From Agrobacterium leguminum (GTDB taxonomy: Bacteria; Pseudomonadota; Alphaproteobacteria; Rhizobiales; Rhizobiaceae), in the NCBI RefSeq assembly GCF_015704895.1, contig NZ_JADQWB010000023.1:1-62908 (forward strand): DNA of 62,908 nucleotides. Direction: 5' to 3'. Positions 1-8,330 of the stretch are shown one piece after another. Made by a program: the position numbers and the translations under genes. How positions within the stretch are numbered: position 1 is the first letter of the stretch; each line of letters begins with the position of its first letter. The notes under the pieces were generated by a model. That model was not told the origin of the DNA. It saw nothing but the letters and a program-made list of their open reading frames with translations, and did no database searches.

Positions 1-117
1 GTCGTCGAACTGCGAACTGTCGACGATGTTGCAGCCTTTTTCCGCCAGATAACCGGAAATCGCAGCCACAATGCCACGGGTCGATTTGCAGGCTACGGTC
101 AGAACATAGGATGTCAT
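1..117 (-). CDS. purU: Formyltetrahydrofolate deformylase PurU, N-terminal fragment
   Basis: Only the first 39 codons lie in the window; the gene runs off the left edge. The visible peptide starts MTSYVLTVACKSTRGIVAAI and continues through GYLAEKGCNI, the N-terminal ACT-type domain of PurU, which hydrolyses 10-formyl-THF to THF and formate in the cytoplasm. It lies 55 bp downstream of metF on the same strand, so it is probably the last visible gene of the demethylase operon. There it would release C1 units as formate and regenerate free THF for the O-demethylase. The catalytic formyltransferase-like domain is not visible, so the call rests on the ACT region and the context. Confidence 0.82.
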   Translation of the reverse strand, partial: MTSYVLTVACKSTRGIVAAISGYLAEKGCNIVDSSQFDD

Positions 118-172
118 TCGTTTTTCCGTTGTTGAAGCAGGTTCATTGGATTGTGTGAGGAATCTCTGCAGA

Positions 173-1099
173 TCAGGTCGCGACACGCGCCTCCTCGCTC
201 AACTGGCCGTTCATCCAGTCGGCACCGGCAGCGATACCGCCGAGCGGAAAGACGTGTATCTGCGCAATGCGGCTTTCTGGATGGGCCGCCTTATAATCCG
301 CTATATCCGCCAGGACTTCCGCCGGTTCGTAAGGCTTCAGAAGCTGGCTGAGATCGAGCGCACGCCTTTGCAGCACGGCAAGCGATGGGCCAACGCCGCA
401 GGCTATCGCAAATCTGATCAACGTCTGCAATTTGGTCGGGCCGGCAATGCCGACATGGATCGGCAAGCCAATACCGGCTGCGGCTATGCGCTCCGCCCAG
501 GCGATCACGGGGCGGGCGGCGAAGGCGAATTGTGTTACGATGGCCATGTCCGCATCCGTGCGCTCGCAATAGTCCTGTTTGAGGGCCAAGGCTTTATCGA
601 CGATGCGGGTGGAACCGTCCCTGTCAATCGCTCCATTGCCTTCCGGGTGCCCGGCGACATGCAGCCGCCTGAAACCGTGACGGTCGAACAGGCCGGTCTC
701 GAGAAGCTGGATGGAACTGTCGAAATCTCCCGCCGGCGTGGTAACACCGCCGCCGAGAAGCAGGGCCTCCTCCACACCGGCCTCATTTTTATAGCGCGTG
801 ATCCATTCTTCCAGCGTCGCCACATCCGCAATGAGGCGGGATGGAAAATGCGGCATGACCGGAAAACCGGCCTCACGAAGACGCCTTGCCGTCGCCACCA
901 TGTCATCGATCGGCGTTCCCTCTATATGGGCGACGTAAACGCGCGTGCCGGCCGGCAGCAGAGCCTTGAAATCATCGATCTTTGCCGCCGTTCTCGGCAT
1001 CACTTCAATGGAATATCCGGAAACGATATCCTTCAGATGGGCTGTATCGGGAGATTTCTCCCCGCGTCTACCTTTCAACAGGTCCAGTAGTGCCACCAT
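173..1099 (-). CDS. metF: Methylenetetrahydrofolate reductase-family protein (MetF-like)
   Basis: 308 aa, the usual length of a single-domain flavin MTHFR. Visible family features are SIEVMPR near residue 29 (region of the catalytic Glu), VAHIEGTP, MPHFPSR, a glycine-rich LLLGGGVTTPAGD stretch and AGHPEGN. The start at 1099 is chosen because GGAGGA lies 4 nt upstream; the longer reading frame has no such site. The enzyme interconverts 5-methyl-THF and 5,10-methylene-THF. Located between the aromatic O-demethylase and purU, it most likely works in the oxidative direction, turning the 5-methyl-THF made by demethylation into methylene-THF. That differs from a housekeeping methionine-pathway MetF. 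This role is inferred from context. Confidence 0.87.
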   Translation of the reverse strand: MVALLDLLKGRRGEKSPDTAHLKDIVSGYSIEVMPRTAAKIDDFKALLPAGTRVYVAHIEGTPIDDMVATARRLREAGFPVMPHFPSRLIADVATLEEWITRYKNEAGVEEALLLGGGVTTPAGDFDSSIQLLETGLFDRHGFRRLHVAGHPEGNGAIDRDGSTRIVDKALALKQDYCERTDADMAIVTQFAFAARPVIAWAERIAAAGIGLPIHVGIAGPTKLQTLIRFAIACGVGPSLAVLQRRALDLSQLLKPYEPAEVLADIADYKAAHPESRIAQIHVFPLGGIAAGADWMNGQLSEEARVAT

Positions 1100-1276
1100 G
1101 TGTCCTCCGGGAGGTCTGAAGAGAATGCGGCAGGCTTGCCGGACCCGCCAGCGCATGCCTAACTCCATGAATTATTGAAAAATTTTGATATCCGGCGACC
1201 TCTTTCATCGGGCACGCCGCAATGAAAGAGGTCACGATTTCAAGGTCCACACAGGCGCGGGCGAAGCCGCCCGGGG

Positions 1277-2674
1277 CTAGATCACCGCACGCAGCTTTTC
1301 CTGCGCCGCCTTGGAGTATGGAATGGACGAAACCTTCGCCCTGATCGTCGTTTGCGCGTGGCGTTCCACATGCGGCTTGCGCGAACCGCCGTTCACTTCT
1401 CCCCATGTCAGCACGACCTCGGTGCCGACATCCGCATAGGCCTCGTCTATGCCGCAAAGCGAGGTCATGTCGCGCTCATTGATGTTGTAACCGCAATATT
1501 GCGACATGCCGATCAGCCTGCCATCTTTCGCACGGACTTCATCGGCCTGCGGCCAGCCGAAATAGGCGGTCGGCATATCGATCGCCTTATAGATCGGGCC
1601 ATCCCCCAGTTGAGAGGCGAATATCTTGAGAACATCTTCCTTGTTCCATTGCAGCGCGCGCTTGACCCGGCGCGGCTGCTTGAGCTGCGCTTCCAGCGCC
1701 TCCCGGCCGATAAAATCATGGTCGAATTTCACCAGCCGCTCATAACCGAGCGCCCAGGGAGTCCAGTAATAATCCTCGATATTGCTGGTGTAGAGGCTGC
1801 CGCCGAGCTGCATATTCGCTTCCCAGCTATCGGCCGGAAGCCATTCGCGGTAGGAACGCAGTTCCTCGCCGGAGTAGATGCCGGGCAGCGGATAGGGTAT
1901 CCAGCCATCCTCGAGCGGCGTGCTGTAATAGGTTCGGGTGCCCGCCTGAAGCAGGCCGTATTTTTCGCCCGCCTTGAGGATAGCGTCGCGGACGATATCC
2001 ATTTCCGCAAAAGCGCCGGATATTTCAGCGCCGGCATGGCCCGCCATGCCGTGGCGCAGCACATGCACCCTGCATCCGGCAATGGTGACATAGGCCGTAT
2101 GGAAGAACTTGATTTCCGGCCAACCGCCTTCGCAGATTTCTTCAAGAATATCGCGGGCGTTCGGCCCTTCGATCTGGAAACGATATTTCGTGCGTTTGCC
2201 GTCCGGGCTGTAGGGTGTGGTCGGATCGAAACGGAATTCGACATTATAACCGCCGGTCTCGCCATTATAGCGAACCCAGTTCAGAACCGGCATGCCGCTG
2301 ATGAGTTCGAAACCTTCATCCTCGCCGTAATAGTTCAGGATGCAATCGCCGATATGATGGCCGCGCGGCGTGCAGGCGATATATTGCTTGGCGCGACCGG
2401 TGGAAAGATTGGCGAACGAGCAGGGGGAAAGGTCGCTCAGAAGCTTTTGCGCGTCCGGACCTTTCACATAAAGAACCGGCATATGATGCGATTGGTTGAA
2501 GAGAACGGCGCTTTCACGCCAGGCCCTCTGCTCTTCGCGCCAGTTGCTATATTCCGGCGCAATCAGCGTCGCAAAAAGGCTGGTCCGCGATTTGTGATAC
2601 TGGGAAATCGTATCGTTATAGAAATAGTCGACCAGGTTCTGTTTCGAATCGATCAGTTCTTGCAGATTTTTCAT
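1277..2674 (-). CDS. THF-dependent aromatic O-demethylase, GcvT family (LigM/Dmt type)
   Basis: 465 aa, matching LigM-type vanillate/3-O-methylgallate and dicamba demethylases rather than the shorter glycine-cleavage T protein. Recognisable blocks are LFNQSHHMPVLYVKG, RHGMAGHAGAEI, LEDGWIPYPLPGIYSG, SNIEDYYWTPWALGYERLVK, FDHDFIGREALEA and EVNGGSRKPHVERH. These enzymes move the methyl of a methoxy group on an aromatic ring to THF, giving a phenol and 5-methyl-THF. The start at 2674 is preceded by AGGAAGG at 8 nt. Downstream are metF and purU, the C1-recycling partners. Upstream is a binding protein for uptake. The substrate cannot be read from sequence; the neighbouring salicylate/gentisate genes suggest a 2-methoxybenzoate or methoxysalicylate (inference). 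Confidence 0.86.
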   Translation of the reverse strand: MKNLQELIDSKQNLVDYFYNDTISQYHKSRTSLFATLIAPEYSNWREEQRAWRESAVLFNQSHHMPVLYVKGPDAQKLLSDLSPCSFANLSTGRAKQYIACTPRGHHIGDCILNYYGEDEGFELISGMPVLNWVRYNGETGGYNVEFRFDPTTPYSPDGKRTKYRFQIEGPNARDILEEICEGGWPEIKFFHTAYVTIAGCRVHVLRHGMAGHAGAEISGAFAEMDIVRDAILKAGEKYGLLQAGTRTYYSTPLEDGWIPYPLPGIYSGEELRSYREWLPADSWEANMQLGGSLYTSNIEDYYWTPWALGYERLVKFDHDFIGREALEAQLKQPRRVKRALQWNKEDVLKIFASQLGDGPIYKAIDMPTAYFGWPQADEVRAKDGRLIGMSQYCGYNINERDMTSLCGIDEAYADVGTEVVLTWGEVNGGSRKPHVERHAQTTIRAKVSSIPYSKAAQEKLRAVI

Positions 2675-2826
2675 GGTATCAGCCTTCCTGTTCATGATGC
2701 TTGATAGGGTTGCCGCGCAAGTGCAGGCGGTTCTGGCGCAGGCGGGAAAATTGCGTAGGCTCCGCCGCTCCGACCCGGACCGGCGCTACGGCCGGGGCGG
2801 TTTCAGTCATGCTGGAATGCCGGCGA

Positions 2827-4020
2827 TTACTTCACGGCGGGCATGTCGCAGGCGGAGACGTAAGGGTCCTCGCCCCGCTCCATTGCGATCCGCGGCGAAC
2901 CCATGCGCCATTTGCCTTCCGGCCCCGCTTCCACCTCAAGGGCGTAATAATTGTCGAGCGGCATATGGTTCTTGCCAAAAGTCAGCTTGCCGCGAACGGA
3001 CTTGAAATCCGCCGCCTCCAGCGCGGTGCGAAGGGCAGCCTTGTTCTCAAGGTCTCCCTTGGCGGTTTCCACGGCGGATTTGATAAGCTGGATGGCGTCA
3101 TAGGCGGCAGCCGCATAATTCGAGGGATCCCGTCCGTATTTCTGCCGGAAGTCGGCGACGAAACGCCGGTTTTCGGGCGTATCGAGATCGGGATACCAAT
3201 AGTCCGTCAACACGGAGCCAAGCGCACCCGTCGCATTGCCTTTCTGAAGCGCCGGCAGGGCGATCTGGTCGAGCGTATAGACGGTATAGAGCTTTACCTT
3301 GCCCTTGAGGCCGGATTGCTCGAACTGGGTCATGAAAGCGGCAGAACGACCGGGATAGAAAGCAAAGAGCGCTTCCGCGCCGCTCGCGGCCACCTTGCTG
3401 AACTCGGCGGAGAAATCGAGCTGCGGATCGTCACCCCATTTGGTGAAATCCTGGCCGACGACCTTGCCCTTGAAGGTATTCAGCAGACCTTTGACGACAT
3501 CCTGCCCGGCGGCGTAATTCGGCGCCATGGTATAGATCGCGTTGACACCGCGCTTGTTGAGTTCTTCACCGAGCGCCATGGACATCACGTCGCCCTGCCC
3601 GCGCATGCTGTAAAAATTCGGATTGCACAGCTTTCCGGCCATGTCGGACGGCGCCGCATTCGTGCTGATGACGATCGTGCCGGAATCGAGCGCGCTTTTG
3701 CGCGAGGCAAGCAGAACATTCGACCAGATATAGCCCGTGATGAAATCGACCTTGTCCTGGCGCACGAGCTTCTCGGTCTTCTGGCGGCCGACATCGGGCT
3801 TCAGGGCATCGTCCTCGACCACGAGTGCGATGGGCCTGCCGGCGATCTTGCCGCCCGCATGATCGACCGACAGCCGGATCGCATCTTCGACATCCCGCCC
3901 GATGACGGCAGCCGGCGTCGTCAGCGTGGTAACGAGGCCGATCTTGATTGGCTCCTGTGCGGATAATGGCTCTGTGAGGCTGAATAGGGCGGCAACGGCC
4001 GCGAGATATTTGATTGTCAT
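2827..4020 (-). CDS. ABC transporter substrate-binding protein, LivJ/Peripla_BP_6 family (copy 1)
   Basis: 397 aa with a Sec signal peptide (cleavage likely after ...EPLSAQ, about residue 22). The mature part starts EPIKIGLVTTLTTPAAVIGR, typical of branched-chain amino acid/aromatic acid type-1 periplasmic binding proteins. RBS GGAGGGG sits just before ATG. It is very similar along its whole length to the binding protein at 8331-9515: shared blocks include GRQK-EKLVRQD, FTKWGDDPQLDFSAEF, ALFAFYPGR and SNYAAAAYD. It has no permease of its own in this operon, so it may deliver a different ligand, perhaps the methoxylated acid used by the adjacent demethylase, to the LivHMGF complex encoded nearby. 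First gene of the leftward demethylase operon. Confidence 0.88.
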   Translation of the reverse strand: MTIKYLAAVAALFSLTEPLSAQEPIKIGLVTTLTTPAAVIGRDVEDAIRLSVDHAGGKIAGRPIALVVEDDALKPDVGRQKTEKLVRQDKVDFITGYIWSNVLLASRKSALDSGTIVISTNAAPSDMAGKLCNPNFYSMRGQGDVMSMALGEELNKRGVNAIYTMAPNYAAGQDVVKGLLNTFKGKVVGQDFTKWGDDPQLDFSAEFSKVAASGAEALFAFYPGRSAAFMTQFEQSGLKGKVKLYTVYTLDQIALPALQKGNATGALGSVLTDYWYPDLDTPENRRFVADFRQKYGRDPSNYAAAAYDAIQLIKSAVETAKGDLENKAALRTALEAADFKSVRGKLTFGKNHMPLDNYYALEVEAGPEGKWRMGSPRIAMERGEDPYVSACDMPAVK

Positions 4021-4056
4021 TTTCCCCTCCGTGCCGGCTCCTCTCCGGCTTCATTT

Positions 4057-4078
4057 ACATACCGCTTAATCGGTATGT
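4057..4078. promoter_or_regulatory. Palindromic TetR-type operator
   Basis: ACATACCG, 6-nt spacer CTTAAT, CGGTATGT: a perfect 8-bp inverted repeat. It lies between the divergent binding-protein/demethylase operon (start 4020) and the tetR gene (start 4219). Size and position fit a TetR-family operator controlling the leftward operon and possibly tetR itself. Confidence 0.7.
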
Positions 4079-4218
4079 TTTCAACAAAAAGATTCTCTGC
4101 TATGGAAAGTTTCGTCTATTGAATACGGGAATAGCTCCGGAATTTGCGGTGGAGCAGAGTGCGAAGATGGCGAAAGCAAGAGCCCCGCAGGGGCGCAACA
4201 GGATAGTGGCATCAGGCA

Positions 4219-4839
4219 ATGCAGAAAAAGCGACGCACACAGGCTGAACGAAGCGCCGAAACGAAGGAGAAAATCCTGCAGGCGACGATCGACCTGCTCT
4301 TCGAACAGGGCAATGCACGGCTGACGACGGCGCTGGTCGATGAGCGGGCCGGCGTCTCGAGCGGCGCGCGGGTGCATCATTATCCCGCCAAGATCGATCT
4401 GGTCGTGGCCGCGACCGGTCATACTTACGAGCTTGCCGCACAACTCGGCCGCCAGCGGGCGCTTTCTGCGCGCAACTCGCCGGAGCCTCTCCGGGAATAT
4501 GTGAAGGATTGCCTGTCGATCTATTTCGACTGGCCGTTCATCGCCGCGCTTGAGGTCGTCATCACCGCGCGGACCGACGAGGTGTTGATGGAACGCCTGC
4601 GCCCGGTTCTCGAAAATTTCCACGGCGCCATGAAAGCGACATGGATCGAGACATTCGTGGCGACCGGTTACACACCGTCCGAAGCGGAAGAGGAACTCGC
4701 TTTAACGCTCAATCTCATCCGGGGAATGGCCGTCAATAAAATCTGGAAAAGCGGCGATGCGGCCTATGCGCCATTGCTGGATGCCTGGTGCGCGGATCGG
4801 GCGGCGCGGCGCAAGACGGCGGCCGCGCTCAAGGGATAA
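4219..4839 (+). CDS. TetR-family transcriptional regulator
   Basis: 206 aa. The N-terminal helix-turn-helix (about residues 14-58) reads ETKEKILQATIDLLFEQG then TTALVDERAGVSSGARVHHY, the standard TetR layout. The C-terminal half is an all-helical ligand-binding domain containing LREYVKDCLSIYFDWPFIAALEVV. It is divergent from the binding protein-demethylase-metF-purU operon with a perfect palindrome between them. The likely job is ligand-relieved repression of that operon; the ligand may be the methoxy or hydroxy aromatic acid (inference). It is convergent with livF, with 70 bp between them that hold only a weak hairpin near 4864-4885. Confidence 0.88.
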   Translation: MQKKRRTQAERSAETKEKILQATIDLLFEQGNARLTTALVDERAGVSSGARVHHYPAKIDLVVAATGHTYELAAQLGRQRALSARNSPEPLREYVKDCLSIYFDWPFIAALEVVITARTDEVLMERLRPVLENFHGAMKATWIETFVATGYTPSEAEEELALTLNLIRGMAVNKIWKSGDAAYAPLLDAWCADRAARRKTAAALKG

Positions 4840-4909
4840 TTGTGGGCCATTCGCATTGAGATGGCCGGAAGCGAATTTCGCCGGCATTCGACCCGGATGC
4901 CGGAACGGA

Positions 4910-5611
4910 TCAGACGCTCAGATATTGCTTGACCGTTTCTTCCTCGGCGCGCAGCTTCTCCGGTGCGCCCGTCCAGACGACGCGACCCTTTTCCACCACA
5001 TAGAACCTGTCGGCGACGCCAAGCAGCCGCTTGATGTGTTTGTCGATGACGACGATGGATTGCCCCAACTCCCGCAGACGGGCGATGCAGTGCCATATCT
5101 GATCGCGCACGACGGGTGCCAGTCCCTCCGTCGCCTCATCGAGAATAAGCAGCCGTGGATTGGTCATCAGCGCCCGACCGATTGCCAGCATCTGCTGCTC
5201 TCCTCCGGAAAGAAGATTGGCATAGGAACCGTTTCGCTCGGAAAGCCCCGGAAAAAGCTCATATATGCGCTCCACCGTCCAGCATTGCGGCTCCGCCCGG
5301 CGGTTGGCGGCCGCCACCTTCAGGTTTTCATGCACCGTGAGGTTTGGAAAAACCTGCCGCCCCTCCGGCACCAGACCCAACCCCGTCCGGGCGACGCGGG
5401 CGGTCGAAAGGCCATCGAGCCTTTTGCCTTCGAACTCGATCGCGCCGTCCCATGCCGGCAGCAGGCCCATCAGCGCCCGCACGGTGGTCGTCTTGCCCAT
5501 GCCGTTGCGGCCCATGAGGCAGACCACCTCACCGGCATCGACCTCAAAGGACATGTCGAACAGAATCTGGCTGCGGTCGTAACCGCTCGTCAAATTGCGG
5601 ACTTTCAGCAT
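4910..5611 (-). CDS. livF: Branched-chain/aromatic acid ABC transporter ATP-binding protein, LivF type
   Basis: 233 aa ATPase subunit. Walker A GRNGMGKTT near residue 35, signature LSGGEQQMLAIGRAL near 136, Walker B LLILDEATEGLAP, and a switch histidine in VVIDKHIKR. LivF-type ATPases of about 235 aa pair with LivG. The start codon overlaps the livG stop by one base (TGATG), so the two are translationally coupled. Last gene of the leftward operon that starts with the monooxygenase. The family imports amino acids, but members in aromatic clusters import hydroxybenzoates. That substrate is suggested here by the flanking catabolic genes, not shown by the sequence. Confidence 0.9.
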   Translation of the reverse strand: MLKVRNLTSGYDRSQILFDMSFEVDAGEVVCLMGRNGMGKTTTVRALMGLLPAWDGAIEFEGKRLDGLSTARVARTGLGLVPEGRQVFPNLTVHENLKVAAANRRAEPQCWTVERIYELFPGLSERNGSYANLLSGGEQQMLAIGRALMTNPRLLILDEATEGLAPVVRDQIWHCIARLRELGQSIVVIDKHIKRLLGVADRFYVVEKGRVVWTGAPEKLRAEEETVKQYLSV

Positions 5612-6360
5612 CAGGCATCCTCCCCGAGATAGGCTTCCCGGACCCGCGCATCGTTGCGGATGTCTTCGGGCGTTCCAACGGCGACGATCTCGCCGCGCAC
5701 GAGCACGGTCACCCGGTCGGCCAGTTCGAACACGGCCTCCATGTCATGCTCGACCAGAAGTATGGTGATGAGGCCCTTGAGGCCGGCGAGAAACCGCGTC
5801 ATCGCCCGACTTTCCTCCGAGCCCAGCCCGGCCATCGGTTCGTCGAGCAGAACAAGGGCCGGATTGCCGGCAAGCGCGATGGCAAGCTCCAGCATGCGCT
5901 GCTCGCCATGGCTGAGATCGGCCACTTTTCGCGACATATCCATGCCGTTCAGGCCGATGAGCGCGAGCATCTGCGCCGCACGCGCCTGCAAATCCGCATT
6001 GCGGTCGACCCGACGCCAGAAGCGGAATGCATGGCCATCGCTTGCCAGAAGCGCCAGGATGAGGTTTTCCCCGACGCTGAGGTCTCGAACCAGCGTCGTG
6101 ATCTGGAACGACCGCGCCATGCCGAGCCTCGCCCGCTCATGCGAGGGGCGGTTGGTGACATCGACACCGTTGATGAGCACGGCACCGGATGTCGGCAGGA
6201 TTTCTCCGAAAAGCTGGCTGATCAGCGTCGTCTTGCCCGCGCCATTGGGGCCGATCACCGCATGAAGCTCGCCCTTGGCGAGCGACATGGAGAGATTGCG
6301 GGTGGCGTGCAGGCCGCCGAAAAATTTTTGCAGATTGCGAACCTCGAGCACCGCGTTCAT
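5611..6360 (-). CDS. livG: Branched-chain/aromatic acid ABC transporter ATP-binding protein, LivG type
   Basis: 249 aa. Walker A GPNGAGKTT near residue 37, signature LSHGEQRMLELAIAL (LSHGE, usual for LivG), Walker B LVLLDEPMAGLGSEES, and EHDMEAVFELADRV with the H-loop. Length is typical for LivG. It overlaps livM by 4 bp (ATGA) and livF by 1 bp, so the transporter genes form a tight unit. It provides one half of the ATPase heterodimer at the inner face of the cytoplasmic membrane. Confidence 0.9.
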   Translation of the reverse strand: MNAVLEVRNLQKFFGGLHATRNLSMSLAKGELHAVIGPNGAGKTTLISQLFGEILPTSGAVLINGVDVTNRPSHERARLGMARSFQITTLVRDLSVGENLILALLASDGHAFRFWRRVDRNADLQARAAQMLALIGLNGMDMSRKVADLSHGEQRMLELAIALAGNPALVLLDEPMAGLGSEESRAMTRFLAGLKGLITILLVEHDMEAVFELADRVTVLVRGEIVAVGTPEDIRNDARVREAYLGEDA

Positions 6361-7370
6361 GCGCGCCTCCCCGAACAGATGAGACCGACGAGGCCACCCT
6401 TGGCGAAAAGCACGACGGCGATCAGGAAAAGACCGAACCAGAAGTGCCAGTAGACCGTCAATCCGCCGAGAAATTCCTCGATCAGGAGAAAGACCAGCGC
6501 CCCGACGACGGGACCGGCGACCGTGGACACGCCGCCGACGATGACCATGAAGATAAGCTCGGCGGAACTTGTCCAGCTCATCGATTCCGGTGTCACGAAA
6601 CTCGTGAAATTCGCATCGAGGAAGCCGGCAAGGCCACAGATCACGCCGGCGGCGATATAGGCGGCGAGGCGATAGCGATAGGGATCGAACCCGACCGCCT
6701 TCACCCGCCGCTCATTGCCCTTCGCCGCCTTGAGGAGCAGGCCGAAATCGGATTGGCGGATGCGGGCAAAACCAAGCATCACAAGCGCCAGCACCGCCAG
6801 CACCACGTAATAAAGTACGGACCTGTCGCCGAGATCGACCACCGTGCCGAAGCTGCTCGGATAATTGATCGTCAGCCCGTCATCGCCGCCGAACTGCCTG
6901 AGGCCGATCATGGTGAAATAGACCATCTGCGCGAAGGCGAGCGTGATCATGATGAAATGCACACCGCGCGTTCTAAGCGCGACGAGGCCGGTCAGACAGG
7001 CGAAGAGCCCGCTGACGCCTACCGTGACCAGCAACTGGATGACACCGTTGTCGATGTCGAAATCGGCGAGGATGCCGACGGAGTAAGCGCCGATGCCGAG
7101 AAAGGCCGCGTGACCGAGACTGACCAGCCCACCGAGGCCGATGATAAAATTAAGGCTGACGGCGGCGATGCCGAGGATCATTGCCCGCAGCAGGACTTCC
7201 ACCCAGAAGTCATGGCCGAGCGCCGCAAGCACTGATGGCGCCACCGCCAGCAGGAGAAGGACGGCAATCGCCGTCAGCAGATCGCGATCCACCGCCCTGC
7301 CCGCTGCAGTCTCCCGCTTTGAAGCCGGCTGCACTGATGGAGCGATTACCGAAGTGGTTTCTGTCATCAC
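6357..7370 (-). CDS. livM: ABC transporter permease, LivM type
   Basis: 337 aa, with many hydrophobic spans from about residue 30 to 325 (for example LLTAIAVLLLLAVAPSVLAA, IAAVSLNFIIGLGGLVSLGH). The LivM signature GLVSLGHAAFLGIGAYSVGI and the coupling-helix region around AAKGNERRVKAVGFDPYRYR are visible. The cytoplasmic N-terminal tail is longer than in some LivM proteins. It overlaps livG by 4 bp and starts 1 bp after the livH stop. With LivH it forms the membrane channel of the uptake system. Confidence 0.89.
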   Translation of the reverse strand: MMTETTSVIAPSVQPASKRETAAGRAVDRDLLTAIAVLLLLAVAPSVLAALGHDFWVEVLLRAMILGIAAVSLNFIIGLGGLVSLGHAAFLGIGAYSVGILADFDIDNGVIQLLVTVGVSGLFACLTGLVALRTRGVHFIMITLAFAQMVYFTMIGLRQFGGDDGLTINYPSSFGTVVDLGDRSVLYYVVLAVLALVMLGFARIRQSDFGLLLKAAKGNERRVKAVGFDPYRYRLAAYIAAGVICGLAGFLDANFTSFVTPESMSWTSSAELIFMVIVGGVSTVAGPVVGALVFLLIEEFLGGLTVYWHFWFGLFLIAVVLFAKGGLVGLICSGRRA

Positions 7371-7371
7371 A

Positions 7372-8292
7372 TCACCTGCTTGCTGGCGGGAAGAGGCCCT
7401 CGGGCCGGAAGATCAACACCAGTGTCATGGTGAGATAGATCAGGATGGAGGCGAGCGACGGACCCGCCGAAGAGGCGACTTCCGGCGGAAACACCGCATT
7501 CAGCAGCGACGGCAGATAGGCCCGCCCAAGCGTATCGATCAGCCCGACCCCGAGAGAGGCGATAAAGGCGCCGATGATCGAACCGATGCCGCCGATGATG
7601 ATCACCACCAGCGCCAATATGACGATCTGGTTGCCCATGCCGATAGAAGCGCCGGTGATGGGGGCCACCATGATGCCGCCGATGCCGGCCAGAACCGCGC
7701 CGATTGCGAACACCAATGCGAAGACCATGCGCGTTTCTATGCCCAGCGCCCGTGCCATTTCCTCGTTGGAGGCGGATGCCCGCACCATCATTCCGACCCT
7801 CGTGCGGGTGATGACCTGCCAGAGCGCAATCGCCACGAGAGCCGCGACGACCACGATGAACAGCCGGTAAGACGGCAGGGTGATGCCGCCAAGCGCGATC
7901 TGCCCGCTGAGCCAGGCCGGCAGGGGAACCGACAGTCCTTCCGGGCCCCAGAGATATTTCACCGCCGTATCCGCGCAGAGCACAAGGCCGAATGTCGCCA
8001 GAACCTGGTCGAGATGATCGCGCTTGTAGAAATGCCGGGCAATCAGCCATTCGGCGATAAAACCGGCCGCCAGCGTCGCCGGCAGGGCGATGAGCATGCC
8101 GAGCACAAAGGAATCGAGCGCGATGGCGACGGTGGCGCAGATATAGGCGCCGATCATGTAAAAAACGCCATGCGCCAGATTGATGAAGTCCATGATGCCG
8201 AAGACCAGCGACAGGCCGGCGGCCAGCAGAAACAGGATCAGTCCAAGCTGAACCCCGTTCAGAAGTTGATTGGCAAACAGGATAATATCCAT
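7372..8292 (-). CDS. livH: ABC transporter permease, LivH type
   Basis: 306 aa. The start at 8292 (MDIILFANQLLNGVQLGLIL) is chosen because GGGAGGAG precedes it by a few bases; a longer frame would overlap the binding-protein gene. LivH features are GLSLVFGIMDFINLAHGVFY, a cytoplasmic EEMARALGIETRMVFALVFA loop, and ALVVIIIGGIGSIIGAFIAS. Roughly eight membrane spans. It lies 38 bp downstream of the binding protein and 1 bp upstream of livM, as in most liv operons. Confidence 0.9.
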   Translation of the reverse strand: MDIILFANQLLNGVQLGLILFLLAAGLSLVFGIMDFINLAHGVFYMIGAYICATVAIALDSFVLGMLIALPATLAAGFIAEWLIARHFYKRDHLDQVLATFGLVLCADTAVKYLWGPEGLSVPLPAWLSGQIALGGITLPSYRLFIVVVAALVAIALWQVITRTRVGMMVRASASNEEMARALGIETRMVFALVFAIGAVLAGIGGIMVAPITGASIGMGNQIVILALVVIIIGGIGSIIGAFIASLGVGLIDTLGRAYLPSLLNAVFPPEVASSAGPSLASILIYLTMTLVLIFRPEGLFPPASR

Positions 8293-8330
8293 TTTCTCCT
8301 CCCAGAGCCGTACCGCCGAACGATGTTTTC

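Noticed and set aside
1352..2704. A 450-codon plus-strand frame opposite the O-demethylase
   Set aside because: The demethylase frame shows clear family motifs; the opposite frame is a codon-bias artefact.
4864..4885. GCCGG...CCGGC hairpin between tetR and livF as a terminator
   Set aside because: Only a 5-bp stem with a long loop and no T-run on either strand; too weak to list.
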